Shown here: positions 39,171-47,991 of the stretch, in pieces
Layout of the letters: each line of letters begins with the position of its first letter
Numbering within the stretch: position 1 is the stretch's first letter
Assembly (NCBI GenBank): GCA_013289685.1
Contig: JABCZL010000004.1
Span: forward strand, 372,001-436,000
Reading direction: 5' to 3'
DNA: 64,000 nt
DNA from: Acidobacteriota bacterium
GTDB lineage: Bacteria > Acidobacteriota > Terriglobia > Terriglobales > Acidobacteriaceae
Notes under the pieces: generated by a model
Databases searched by the model: none
The model's input: only the letters and a program-made list of their open reading frames with translations
What the model was told of the DNA's origin: nothing
Position numbers and translations under genes: made by a program

Positions 39171-40805
39171 ATGACGAAACTTCTGCGATTCTTCCGGCCC
39201 TCGCACCAGCACACGGCATTTTCCGCGACCCTGCTGCTGATGGGGACAGTGATGCTGTCGCGGGTCATCGGCTACGCACGCGAGGCGTACATCGCTTTCG
39301 CCTTCGGCGCCGGATCGCAGACCGACGCCTATGTTGCCGCGTTCACCTTGCCCGATTTTCTCAACTACATTGTGGCCGGGGGCGCGGCTTCGATCACCTT
39401 CATCTCGATTTACACGCGCTTTCTCGCCGAAAAGCGCGATGCCGAGGCGCAGAAGACGTTCTCCATCATCATCACGGTCATGACCGCGGTGATGATCGTG
39501 GGGACCATCCTGACCGAGATTTTCGCACCGCAGTTTGTGCGCTGGTTCGTGAAAGGCTTTTCGCCGCAGCAGATCGAGCTGTGCGTTCACCTGACGCGAA
39601 TTCTTCTACCGGCGCAGATCTTCTTTTATGTGGGCGGAGTGGTCTCGGCCGTGCTGCTGTCGCACCGCTTGTTTCTCCTGCCGGCGTTTGGGCCGCTGCT
39701 CTACAACATATTTATCATTCTGGGCGGGGTGGCGGGCGGGCGGCATTTCGGCATCGCTTCGCTGGCGTATGGCGCGCTGATCGGCAGTGTTGTGGGCCCG
39801 TTTCTGGCCAGCGTGATCGGCGCGGCACGCATTGGCACCGGCTACAAGCCGTCGTTTGAGGTGATGAATCCGGCGTTCCGCGAGTGGGTGAAGCTGTCGG
39901 TGCCGCTCATGCTGGGCGTATCGCTGGTGACCGCGGACGACTGGATTTTGCGCCACTATGCGGCCAGCGGCGTGGGCGACATTGCGCGCCTCAACTATGC
40001 GAAGCGGCTGTTTGCCGTGCCCATCGCGGTACTGGGGCAGGCGACCGGGCAGGCGTCGCTGCCATTTTTTGCGCGGCTGTTCAACGAGAAGAAGCTGAAG
40101 GAATTCGCCGCCACGGTGAACGATTCGGTCTATCGGGTGTCGGCAGCATCGTTTCTGGCAACTGGATGGATGATGGTGGCGGCGCTTCCCTTGATCGATC
40201 TGGTATACCGGCGGGGAAGATTTCTTTTTGCGGACACGCAGACGACGGCGATTTATTTTTTCTGGTTCTCGTTGTCGCTGGCACTCTGGGCGGCGCAGGG
40301 ACTCTATGCGCGCGCCTTCTACGCGGCCGGGGACACGCTTACCCCAATGGTCGCGGTCAGCGTGATTACGGCAGCGTCGTTGCCGGTTTATTCGCTCTTG
40401 TTTCATTCCTTCGGCGTGATCGGGCTGGCGTGGGCGTCGGATATCGGGATTGGCGTGAATCTGCTGGCGCTGGCCGGCCTGCTGCACTACAAGAAACTGG
40501 TCCCGCTCGGCGAGTTGCGTTGGTGGGAGTTAGGAAAAGCGGCGGTGGTGGCCGTGGTCGCGGGTGCAGTCAGCTTTGAAGTAGGCAAGATTGTCCCGCT
40601 GGCAACCACGGGCCACGGCAGTCGCATGGCGGACTTGACCCAGCTGGCGCTGGTCTCGATTACCTGGTTGGCGGCGGTGGCGGCCGGGTTGTGGCTGCTG
40701 CGGTCGGAATTGCCGGGAGATTTGCGGCGGCGTAAGGGCGCGGTGTATCCGGCAGTGGCGCAGGGCGGGGGTAAGGAGATTTTGGGAGCGGGGAGGGAGC
40801 CGTAG
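39171..40805 (+). CDS. murJ: Lipid II flippase MurJ
   Basis: A 544-residue polytopic membrane protein with about 14 membrane segments. Typical features: LMGTVMLSRVIGYAREAYIAFAFG near residue 25; FTLPDFLNYIVAGGAASITFI; VRWFVKGFSPQQIELCVHLTRI; YASGVGDIARLNYAKRLFAVP; PLIDLVYRRGRF; ARAFYAAGDTLTPM. MurJ flips lipid II to the outer face of the inner membrane for peptidoglycan synthesis. The length is slightly above the usual 510 because of a C-terminal tail (RRRKGAVYPAVAQGGGKEIL). Same-family hairpins lie on both sides of the gene. Confidence 0.94.
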   Translation: MTKLLRFFRPSHQHTAFSATLLLMGTVMLSRVIGYAREAYIAFAFGAGSQTDAYVAAFTLPDFLNYIVAGGAASITFISIYTRFLAEKRDAEAQKTFSIIITVMTAVMIVGTILTEIFAPQFVRWFVKGFSPQQIELCVHLTRILLPAQIFFYVGGVVSAVLLSHRLFLLPAFGPLLYNIFIILGGVAGGRHFGIASLAYGALIGSVVGPFLASVIGAARIGTGYKPSFEVMNPAFREWVKLSVPLMLGVSLVTADDWILRHYAASGVGDIARLNYAKRLFAVPIAVLGQATGQASLPFFARLFNEKKLKEFAATVNDSVYRVSAASFLATGWMMVAALPLIDLVYRRGRFLFADTQTTAIYFFWFSLSLALWAAQGLYARAFYAAGDTLTPMVAVSVITAASLPVYSLLFHSFGVIGLAWASDIGIGVNLLALAGLLHYKKLVPLGELRWWELGKAAVVAVVAGAVSFEVGKIVPLATTGHGSRMADLTQLALVSITWLAAVAAGLWLLRSELPGDLRRRKGAVYPAVAQGGGKEILGAGREP

Positions 40806-40859
40806 GGCCGATTCGTTTCAGGTTCGGACAGAAACAAAGTCAAAAGCAAAGTCAAGGGC

Positions 40860-40879
40860 AGCGGACAGGAGTGTCCGCT
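40860..40879. repeat. Perfect hairpin repeat after murJ
   Basis: AGCGGACA (40860-40867), loop GGAG, TGTCCGCT (40872-40879), preceded by CAAAGTCAAAAGCAAAGTC. It shares the GCGGACA-GGAG-TGTCCGC core with 39093-39112. The spacer then leads to the GTG of the dioxygenase gene at 40923. Confidence 0.75.
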
Positions 40880-40922
40880 CCACACGTTCGGGCTGCGCTA
40901 TACTCGTTTTCCGGAGCGCTCT

Positions 40923-41504
40923 GTGGCCACCGCAGTAAAACCTGTTTCCATCCAGTCTTTCGTTGAAGGCTTGCGACAACTGCCCGAGTCCGCCTTCGGG
41001 CCAACTGAGCCGGTGCGGCGCTTTCTGCAGGACACTCCCGTCAGCGCAGAGTCGCTCGCTCCCTATCTGAACTGGGACCGGCAGCACTACACCCGAAATC
41101 TCATCGACCGGAGTTCGCTTTACGAATTGATGGCCATTTGCTGGGAGGTCGGGCAGGCTAGTTCGGTGCACAATCATCGCGATCAGAATTGCTGGATGGC
41201 CGTTCCCATCGGCCGCCTGCACGTGGAAAACTTTCACCTCGTTCATCAGGATCTGCAAGGTGGAACCTGCCGGCTCGAACCCACCAACACGGTTGAGATG
41301 AACATCTCGCATCCCTGCGCCGTCGACCCGGCCGATCCCGTTCATCGCGTGGTGAATCCTCGCGAATTCAACCAGCGCGCCGTCAGCCTGCACATGTATT
41401 CGCGGCCCTTCGATACCTGCGTGGTGTACTCGCCCGAGCAGGGGACGTGCGGAGTAATTCAGCTTCACTTCAACACCGAATATGGAAAGCCGAAGGGGCA
41501 CTGA
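40923..41504 (+). CDS. Cysteine dioxygenase
   Basis: A 193-residue cupin, GTG start, that oxidises cysteine to cysteine sulfinate using Fe(II) and O2. The iron ligands are His83, His85 (SVHNHRDQNC) and His141. The motif CWEVGQASS-VHNH agrees with the eukaryotic-like type. Cys90 corresponds to Cys93 and Tyr159 (SLHMYSRPF) to Tyr157 of mammalian enzymes, which form a thioether cofactor; many bacterial homologues have Gly in place of the Cys. No sulfinate-processing gene is adjacent. The lipoprotein gene starts 3 bp after it and is probably co-transcribed. Confidence 0.93.
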   Translation: MATAVKPVSIQSFVEGLRQLPESAFGPTEPVRRFLQDTPVSAESLAPYLNWDRQHYTRNLIDRSSLYELMAICWEVGQASSVHNHRDQNCWMAVPIGRLHVENFHLVHQDLQGGTCRLEPTNTVEMNISHPCAVDPADPVHRVVNPREFNQRAVSLHMYSRPFDTCVVYSPEQGTCGVIQLHFNTEYGKPKGH

Positions 41505-41507
41505 CGC

Positions 41508-42032
41508 GTGAGACCCCACCGCAGATATCCGGCCGCCTTGCTGGCGACTCTCCTTATGGCTGCCGCGGCGTGTACGAAGGATCCTCCGCCAAAGACGCAG
41601 ACCATCGCGCCCTCGGACTATGTGTCGCCGAGGGGGCCGGTGACGCCCTCGCCAGCAGGCGCGACCCAAACTATCGTCGAGAAGACCTTCAACCTGAAAG
41701 CTTCCGCCACATTTCCCTTCGAGATTCCCGCTCACGCTGCCCAGCCGCATCTCCACGGAATCTTCGAGTCGTTCGCGGGCCCGGGGCGTGGCGCGTCCGA
41801 CGACAGCGCCAACATCGATTTGCTTTTGCTGAACGAGGATCAGCAGGCCGAACTCGCCAGCAATCGCCCCAGCGACGCTATGTTCTCCGTTGAAGCGTCC
41901 CACAACCAGGCCGTCAACTTTGATCTTCCCCCTTCGATGAAAACGCCGGTCAAGTACTACCTGGTCTTCCGCAGCTCTGGCGGGAACAAGGACGCCCGAA
42001 TCGTGGAGGCGAACTTCCGCGTGGATTTCTAG
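41508..42032 (+). CDS. Lipoprotein of unknown function
   Basis: A 174-residue protein with a lipoprotein signal (ALLATLLMAAAACTK: lipobox A-A-A-C, Cys about residue 22). The mature part has a Pro/Thr linker (DPPPKTQTIAPSDYV) and a beta domain from about residue 60 (FNLKASATFPFEIPAHAAQP, GIFESFAGPGRG, ASDDSANIDLLLL, SVEASHNQAVNFDLP, VKYYLVFRSSGGNKDARIVE), resembling jelly-roll or pre-peptidase C-like exported domains. It is 3 bp after the cysteine dioxygenase gene. Function unknown. Confidence 0.75.
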   Translation: MRPHRRYPAALLATLLMAAAACTKDPPPKTQTIAPSDYVSPRGPVTPSPAGATQTIVEKTFNLKASATFPFEIPAHAAQPHLHGIFESFAGPGRGASDDSANIDLLLLNEDQQAELASNRPSDAMFSVEASHNQAVNFDLPPSMKTPVKYYLVFRSSGGNKDARIVEANFRVDF

Positions 42033-42060
42033 CGCATGCGCTGCTGCTAAACTATGCGGG

Positions 42061-44946
42061 TTGCCTCCGCGTAAGCAATCACCGACTCCGACGCCGCCCG
42101 CGGCAGACTCCCGTGAAAATGATTCACGCGGTGGCGACTCGCGCGACAGTACTGCGAACCGCAAAACCGCGGCTGGCAAGCCGTCTCAGGCTGCGCCGGA
42201 ACACGGCGGCATCTTCCTGATCGATACAATGTCATTCATCTTCCGCGCATACCACGCCATGGCGCGGCAGCGTTCCATGTCGACCAAGACCGGGCTCCCG
42301 ACGGCGGCGACTTACGTTTTCGTGAACATGCTGCGCAAGCTGCGCGAAGATTTTTCTCCCCAATATCTGGCGGCAGTGTTCGACGTCGCCGGGCCCACTT
42401 TCCGCGACGAGCAGGCGGAGGCCGTGACCAGCATCCGCAAGTTCGACATCAAAACGCAGACTTTTACGGAAGTCGAATACAAGGGCTACAAAGCCAACCG
42501 CTCGGCCATGCCGGAAGACCTGGTGCAGCAGGTTCCCTACATTCGGCGCGCGCTCGAGGCCTATCGGATTCCGATCCTGGAATTGGCCCGCTTCGAGGCC
42601 GACGACGTGATCGGCACCCTGGCCCGCCGGGCCGCCGAGGCCTCGCATCCCGTGTATGTCGTTTCCAGCGACAAGGACATGATGCAACTGGTCAACGACA
42701 AAGTGCAGATTCTGAATCCGCCGAAAGACAATCTGATCTGCGATGCCGCGAAGGTCGAAGAAATTCTCGGCGTGCCGCCCGAGCGCGTGGTCGACGTGAT
42801 GGCCCTGCGGGGCGACGCCATCGACAATATTCCCGGAGCACCGGGCATCGGCGACAAGGGGTCGGTGGAGCTCATCCAGCGCTTCGGCACCGTCGAGCAG
42901 GCGCTGGAGCGCGCCGCCGAAGTCGAAAAGAAAACCTACCGCGAGTCGCTGCTGAACAATCGCGAGACCATTTTGTTCAGCAAGAGCATGGCGACGATCG
43001 ACACGAATGTTCCCATCGACCTGGATGTGGAATCCATGCGCGCCGGAGAGCCCAACCTTGACGACCTGCGAGCGCTCTTTACCGAACTGGAATTTACCTC
43101 GCTGCTGAAAGAGCTGCTGCCGGTGGTTGAGGTGAGCGAGACTCATTCCACGGAGGCGACGTCGGGCGCGGACGTAGAGAGCGTAGTCAACGCAGTCGCG
43201 GACGGGGGCGTGCTCGCAGTGGCAGTCGAGCAGGAAGAAACGGCAACCGCGCCGGAGGAAGAAGAAAAAGAAGAAGAGGTTCCGGACGCTCAAATGTCCT
43301 TGATGGGCGGCCTGGGAGATGCGCTGGTCAAGGCGGCTCCCGAGCCCGCGGCGCGGCGTGTAGCCATCTCTGCCGCAGCCGGGACGGCCACGATCGTCAA
43401 GCTCGACTCGGCCGGCGCTGCCGAAAAACTACGGGCTGTGCTCACGAACGCCAGTGTTCCCAAAGCCCTGCACGATTACAAAGCGGCGATTCACGCTCTG
43501 AATCCACGGGGAACTTCTCCGCTTGGAGTTTCGGTCGCGGGCGTGCGCCATGATCCCATGCTGTATTCGTACCTGCTTGATCCGACGTATTCGTCGCACC
43601 GGCTGGCGGACGTCGCTCTTCGCCGTTTCAACTTGAAGCTCGCCGGCGAGCTGCCCGAGTCGGCCGACATTACCGGACGCCTCGCGATCGCGCTGCGCAC
43701 TGACGTCGAGCAGGCAGGGCTGGTCAAGCTCTACGAAGAGATGGATTTGCCCCTCGTGCCGGTGCTGGCGCGGATGGAGCAGGCGGGAGTCAAAATCGAC
43801 ACGGCCGCGCTATCGCAGATGTCAGGCGAAATGGAGCGCGAGATCGCCGCCAAGGCGAAGGAAATTTACGACGTCGCCGGAATCGAGTTCAACGTCGGTT
43901 CGCCGAAGCAACTGGGCGACGTTCTGTTCAATCGCATGAACCTGCCCAAGCCGGTGAAATACGGCAGGGGGCGGACGATTTCGACAGCGGTCGACGTTCT
44001 CGAGGAACTCGCGGAGAACCATCCCATCGCGCGCATGGTGCTCGACTATCGGCAGCTCACCAAGCTCAAGTCAACCTACGTGGACGCGTTGCCCGCGCTC
44101 ATCCATCCTGCGACCGGACGCCTGCACACCACGTTCGGTCAGACCGGAACCGCAACCGGGCGGCTTTCTTCTGCGAATCCCAACCTGCAGAACATTCCGA
44201 TCCGCACCGAGCTCGGGCGCGGCATCCGCGCAGCATTCATCGCCGACCCCGGGCACGTCCTGCTGACCGCCGACTATTCGCAGATCGAGTTGCGCCTGCT
44301 GGCGCATTTTTCGCGCGATCCTCTGCTGGTCGAGGCCTACCGCCGCGGCGACGACATTCACACGCTGACGGCGTCACAAGTATTTGGCGTGCCGCCGTTG
44401 ATGGTCACGCCTGACCACCGGCGCCAGGCCAAGGTGGTGAACTTCGGCATTGTCTATGGGCTCTCGGCCTTCGGACTCTCGCAGCAGCTTGGCATTGAGC
44501 CCGGCGAAGCCAAGCAGTTCATCGCTGCCTATTTTGAAAAGTACAAAGGCGTGCGCACCTTCATCGACAAGACTCTCGATGAGGCTCGGCGCGATCTGAA
44601 AGTGAAGACGCTGTTCGGACGCGTCCGGCCGATTCCGGACATCAACAGCAAGAACGCCAACCAGCGCGGATTCGCGGAACGGACTGCCGTCAATACGCCG
44701 TTGCAAGGCACCGCAGCCGATCTCATCAAGATCGCGATGATCCGCATCGACGCTGTTCTGCGCGAGCGCGGCCTGAAATCCAGAATGACGCTGCAGGTGC
44801 ACGATGAACTGGTGTTTGAAGTTCCGGAGAACGAAGTGGAAGTGATGCAGCCGCTGGTACGGGAGCACATGGAGAAGGTCCACGCGCTGGCCGTGCCGCT
44901 GCAGGTAGACATGGGGGTGGGGGCGAATTGGAGGGATATGGAGTAG
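42061..44946 (+). CDS. polA: DNA polymerase I
   Basis: A 961-residue enzyme. It has a 5'-3' exonuclease domain (residues about 50-350: IFLIDTMSFIFRAYHA, AVFDVAGPTFRD, EADDVIGTLAR, VDVMALRGDAIDNIPG), an acidic linker (about 390-420, EEEEKEEEV), a vestigial 3'-5' exonuclease domain (about 430-560) and the polymerase domain with motif A (LTADYSQIELRLLAHFS), motif B (RQAKVVNFGIVYGLSAFG) and motif C (LQVHDELVFE). The D-x-E of the proofreading site is absent, so proofreading is likely lost. TTG at 42061 is the likely start; the extra N-terminal 48 residues are Pro/Ser-rich. It repairs DNA and removes Okazaki primers. Confidence 0.97.
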   Translation: MPPRKQSPTPTPPAADSRENDSRGGDSRDSTANRKTAAGKPSQAAPEHGGIFLIDTMSFIFRAYHAMARQRSMSTKTGLPTAATYVFVNMLRKLREDFSPQYLAAVFDVAGPTFRDEQAEAVTSIRKFDIKTQTFTEVEYKGYKANRSAMPEDLVQQVPYIRRALEAYRIPILELARFEADDVIGTLARRAAEASHPVYVVSSDKDMMQLVNDKVQILNPPKDNLICDAAKVEEILGVPPERVVDVMALRGDAIDNIPGAPGIGDKGSVELIQRFGTVEQALERAAEVEKKTYRESLLNNRETILFSKSMATIDTNVPIDLDVESMRAGEPNLDDLRALFTELEFTSLLKELLPVVEVSETHSTEATSGADVESVVNAVADGGVLAVAVEQEETATAPEEEEKEEEVPDAQMSLMGGLGDALVKAAPEPAARRVAISAAAGTATIVKLDSAGAAEKLRAVLTNASVPKALHDYKAAIHALNPRGTSPLGVSVAGVRHDPMLYSYLLDPTYSSHRLADVALRRFNLKLAGELPESADITGRLAIALRTDVEQAGLVKLYEEMDLPLVPVLARMEQAGVKIDTAALSQMSGEMEREIAAKAKEIYDVAGIEFNVGSPKQLGDVLFNRMNLPKPVKYGRGRTISTAVDVLEELAENHPIARMVLDYRQLTKLKSTYVDALPALIHPATGRLHTTFGQTGTATGRLSSANPNLQNIPIRTELGRGIRAAFIADPGHVLLTADYSQIELRLLAHFSRDPLLVEAYRRGDDIHTLTASQVFGVPPLMVTPDHRRQAKVVNFGIVYGLSAFGLSQQLGIEPGEAKQFIAAYFEKYKGVRTFIDKTLDEARRDLKVKTLFGRVRPIPDINSKNANQRGFAERTAVNTPLQGTAADLIKIAMIRIDAVLRERGLKSRMTLQVHDELVFEVPENEVEVMQPLVREHMEKVHALAVPLQVDMGVGANWRDME

Positions 44947-44958
44947 AGCTCAATGGCT

Positions 44959-45047
44959 GTCATCCTGAGGCCCGCGCCTTTTGCGGGCCGAAAGACCTAT
45001 GTACTCCGCGGCGGACTACACAGATCCTTCGCGTTGCTCAGGATGAC
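44959..45047. repeat. Long inverted repeat of the 'GTCATCCTGAG' type (family A) after polA
   Basis: GTCATCCTGAG (44959-44969) pairs with CTCAGGATGAC (45037-45047). Inside are the hairpin GGCCCGC/GCGGGCC (44969-44975 and 44983-44989) and a GTACTCCGC/GCGGACTAC near-palindrome. The ends match the copy at 62907-63008 exactly. It lies between polA and tRNA-Pro. Confidence 0.8.
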
Positions 45048-45170
45048 AGGTGCGCGGGGTCGTGGCGCGTGATCTCGTGGCGGTAGTGTAGAATCACTGG
45101 GTGAACCCCTCCGCTGGAGGCTGACGGATCGTCGGATGGCGACCGTCGCATCAGTGGATTCCTTCCTCGT

Positions 45171-45247
45171 CGGGACGTGGCTCAGCCTGGTAGAGCACTC
45201 GCTTGGGGTGCGAGGGGTCGGCAGTTCAAATCTGCCCGTCCCGACCA
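45171..45247 (+). tRNA. tRNA-Pro (anticodon GGG)
   Basis: Acceptor CGGGACG (45171-45177) pairs with CGTCCCG (45237-45243); discriminator A and encoded CCA (45245-45247). The D-arm is GCTCAGCCTGGTAGAGC, the anticodon stem CTCGC/GCGAG encloses TTGGGGT, giving GGG (reads CCC/CCU), and the T-arm is GGCAGTTCAAATCTGCC. It is complete and lies between polA and the surface-protein gene. Confidence 0.97.
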
Positions 45248-45330
45248 ATTATTTCCATCCATTCGCACCTTTTTAAGTACCGCTCCGCAGCGGGCAGATC
45301 GTTGGCACCACGGGCCAGCTGCGTGAGACG

Positions 45331-45362
45331 CCCCACTTCTCGCGCGGAGGCGAGAAATGGGG
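45331..45362. repeat. Hairpin repeat (family G) after tRNA-Pro
   Basis: CCCCACTTCTCGC (45331-45343) and GCGAGAAATGGGG (45350-45362) form a 13-bp stem with one G-T pair. The same stem is at 12940-12972, between the sigma and anti-sigma genes. Confidence 0.7.
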
Positions 45363-45387
45363 CACACGGTCTTGAACAGGGAAACGG

Positions 45388-47571
45388 TTACTTGATGGTG
45401 AAGGTCAGCGTGTTCGACTTTCCTCCTCCTGGAGCCGGGTTCTTGACCTCAATGGAAGCCGTGCCCGTGGACGCGACCTCGGCTGCGGGCACGTAAACCC
45501 TCAACTCATTTTCGCTGACAAAGCTTGCGGAACGAGCTTTGCCATTCCAAGTGACCACCGATCCCGGCACGAAACCTGATCCTCCAACCGCCATACGAAA
45601 GTTCTTGCTTCCGTGAGGAACGCTCGACGGGCTCAATGAATTTGAAACCGGCGCCGGGCTGCGGGTTTTTGTGGCGGCGAGAAGCAGGGTGGGACTCTGT
45701 AGCAACACAACTTGAGACGTGCTAGCTCCGCAACAGCCATTGGACAGAATAAAAGCTAAGCCGCCGGTGCCCCATTGGATGAAACTCGAAGCGGAAATGG
45801 AAGAGTAGTAGGAGGTACCCAGTTCATCCAAGTCAGCCACTGCCAAAGGTGTGAACTGAGCCAGGTTGTAGCTGGTAATGGAGAAAGAGTCAAAAAAAGG
45901 AGTCTGACCGAGGGCAAACACGCGATTCAGCGACGAATTTGGCAGGACCTCAGTGCTGTTACAGCAAACGGACCCGACATCAAACGTCCCTACCAGTAAG
46001 CCGGTCGCCGGATTGAATTCCTGGCCATTGCCGCCAAAGATCAGGCCGCCGGAATACTGGAAAGTATTACCGGTGACCGCATTGCTCCACTGTTTTGCCA
46101 ACGTCCCGCCGGTAGAGCTGACCGTGATCTGGCTCAGGGTGCCGGACTGATAACCGTACAGTGTAGTGCCGCTGGCAAAAGCCAGTTGGTTAGCGCCTGC
46201 TGCCGAGACGGAGTTCGTAAGCTTCGTCGTGCCGGTGAAGAATTCAATTGGACCCGGACAACAGGTGTTGACCGCGACGGCTATCGTTTGCGAATTCGCA
46301 GGAGACACGGCCACGGCTTCGGCAAGACTCGGCCCATTATTCGCGGTCCCCAGGCTGATCTGAATGTCCTGTGTAAAGGACGGAAGATCTAATCGCTGGA
46401 TCGAGCCGACCCCATTTAGACCGACGTAGAGATACTGGGATGTGCTGTCAATCGCGAGTTTCGTGGGCTCGCTGCCGGCGAAATGGTATCCAGTAACCGC
46501 TCCGGTCGTCGGATTTATCACGGCGATCGTGTTGCCGTTTGTACCGTAGCTACTCGGCAAGGACGCATAGATCAGCTGTGCGAAGGGATCCCAGATGAGG
46601 TCGTTGGCGGGAAGATCCAAAACGGTGAGGGTAACGGGATAAGTGACATTGAAGGTGGCAGCCGACGAGACGATGCCCGGAGACGGGTTGGCCACCGACA
46701 GCTGAACAATTCCGGCGGTTGCAAGCTCAGCTGTGGTGGGTTGAGCCTGAAGCTGATTGGAGCTGACGTAAGTAGTCGGAATGCTCACACCGTTCCATTC
46801 CACTTTTGCGCTGGCCATGAAGTTTTGACCATTAACAAGAATGGGCTCGGAAGCGGTTCCAGCCACGATGGAAGGTGGCGAAAGGCTATTAATAGAAGGT
46901 TCGGCTGAGACAACCTGAAGGCTGGTAGATGTCACTCCGCCGCCAGGCGCCGGGTTTGACACGTATAAACCAACCGACCCTGTGTTCGACAAAACAGTAT
47001 CCGGTATCTGAACTGTGATTTGAGTGGCGCTCACATATGTCGTGGGCAGCGGGGTGTTACCGTTCTGGAGATAAGTTAACGTGGACGACAAGAATCCCGA
47101 ACCGTTCATGGTGATCTTAGTGGTCGGGCTGTCGACATAAACAGTAGGCGGGGAGAGCGACGTGACAATGGGAATGGGATTTCCGCCGGTACCTTGCAGG
47201 GGAATATTGATTGGGTTGGCCACGCCTGCTTCAGTAATCACCAACGTGGCTGCAACATTGCCCATCGCAGCGGGCGTGAACGTCATGAACATTTCGCAAG
47301 TTTGTTCGCCGGAAATGGTCCCAACGCAAGGAAACCCGTAAAACGCAAAGCTGCTGCTACCGGTACCACTAATCGTCATGTTGGAGATGGTGACCGCACT
47401 TACGCTCGTGTTACTCACGAAAACGTATGTCGGCTGGCTGGTTGAATTGAGGGCGACCGTAGCAAACTGGATCGGATTGGGATAAACGGTAACCGCAGTG
47501 GAGGCCCCTGCCAAGGTTCCAGTCAGAACGAGACAAGTGAACTGCAGAGCGACGCGCAACTTTCGATACAT
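45388..47571 (-). CDS. Exported TIG/IPT-domain surface protein
   Basis: A 727-residue protein with a signal peptide (ALQFTCLVLTGTLAGASTAV). Order: a choice-of-anchor-type domain (about residues 25-130, TAVTVYPNPIQFATVALNST), TIG/IPT beta domains (from PIPIVTSLSPPTVYVDSPTT, EPSINSLSPPSIVAGTASEP), a middle beta-propeller-like region (TVLDLPANDLIWDPFAQLIY; PTKLAIDSTSQYLYVGLNGV) and a final TIG-like domain (NSLSPSSVPHGSKNFRMAVG). Such proteins are secreted or surface-attached, with roles in adhesion or carbohydrate contact, not proven here. Codon use is somewhat less GC-rich than for core genes. Confidence 0.88.
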   Translation of the reverse strand: MYRKLRVALQFTCLVLTGTLAGASTAVTVYPNPIQFATVALNSTSQPTYVFVSNTSVSAVTISNMTISGTGSSSFAFYGFPCVGTISGEQTCEMFMTFTPAAMGNVAATLVITEAGVANPINIPLQGTGGNPIPIVTSLSPPTVYVDSPTTKITMNGSGFLSSTLTYLQNGNTPLPTTYVSATQITVQIPDTVLSNTGSVGLYVSNPAPGGGVTSTSLQVVSAEPSINSLSPPSIVAGTASEPILVNGQNFMASAKVEWNGVSIPTTYVSSNQLQAQPTTAELATAGIVQLSVANPSPGIVSSAATFNVTYPVTLTVLDLPANDLIWDPFAQLIYASLPSSYGTNGNTIAVINPTTGAVTGYHFAGSEPTKLAIDSTSQYLYVGLNGVGSIQRLDLPSFTQDIQISLGTANNGPSLAEAVAVSPANSQTIAVAVNTCCPGPIEFFTGTTKLTNSVSAAGANQLAFASGTTLYGYQSGTLSQITVSSTGGTLAKQWSNAVTGNTFQYSGGLIFGGNGQEFNPATGLLVGTFDVGSVCCNSTEVLPNSSLNRVFALGQTPFFDSFSITSYNLAQFTPLAVADLDELGTSYYSSISASSFIQWGTGGLAFILSNGCCGASTSQVVLLQSPTLLLAATKTRSPAPVSNSLSPSSVPHGSKNFRMAVGGSGFVPGSVVTWNGKARSASFVSENELRVYVPAAEVASTGTASIEVKNPAPGGGKSNTLTFTIK

Positions 47572-47991
47572 AAGTTTAGCTCCTGGGTCTTGAGTTCCCC
47601 CTCAAGCGCACATGGCGCGGAGGCAGTGTACACGCAAGTACGAGAAAAGTCTCTAGATTCCGAAAGAATTTATTGCCTTGTAATCCGCGCGGGGTTTGGC
47701 TTTCAGCGTGCTTTGTAGCTTCGGAAGTAACCAGCTTTCCAGGGGCTGCGTCGGATGGCTCGGGAACGTTGTCTTGTTGCCCAAACTCCGGTTTGTTACT
47801 TGCCCATCGCCCGCCTCAACCTTAGTGGCGACGAGCCATCAAGCTGACGTCGGGGGCCTTGCTGTTGATGCCGGATGCTAGCTGTTGCATGAGCAAATGT
47901 CCACTTCGGCGGACCGAAATAGCAATGCGAGTTCTCGTAATGGTTGCTCTGCGACAGTCCACTAGGCCTGGAAGCGGCATCCTGCCCTCCG
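47572..47991. other. 420-bp spacer without a recognised gene
   Basis: Between the surface-protein gene and the DUF4185 gene, both on the minus strand. Short open frames exist on both strands but none has a ribosome binding site or recognisable domain. No RNA gene or strong hairpin is seen. Confidence 0.5.

Noticed and set aside
39606..40487. Minus-strand open frame over murJ
   Set aside because: Shadow; Arg/His/Gln-rich antisense of a hydrophobic gene.
42232..43293. Minus-strand open frame over polA
   Set aside because: Shadow of the 5' nuclease domain of polA.
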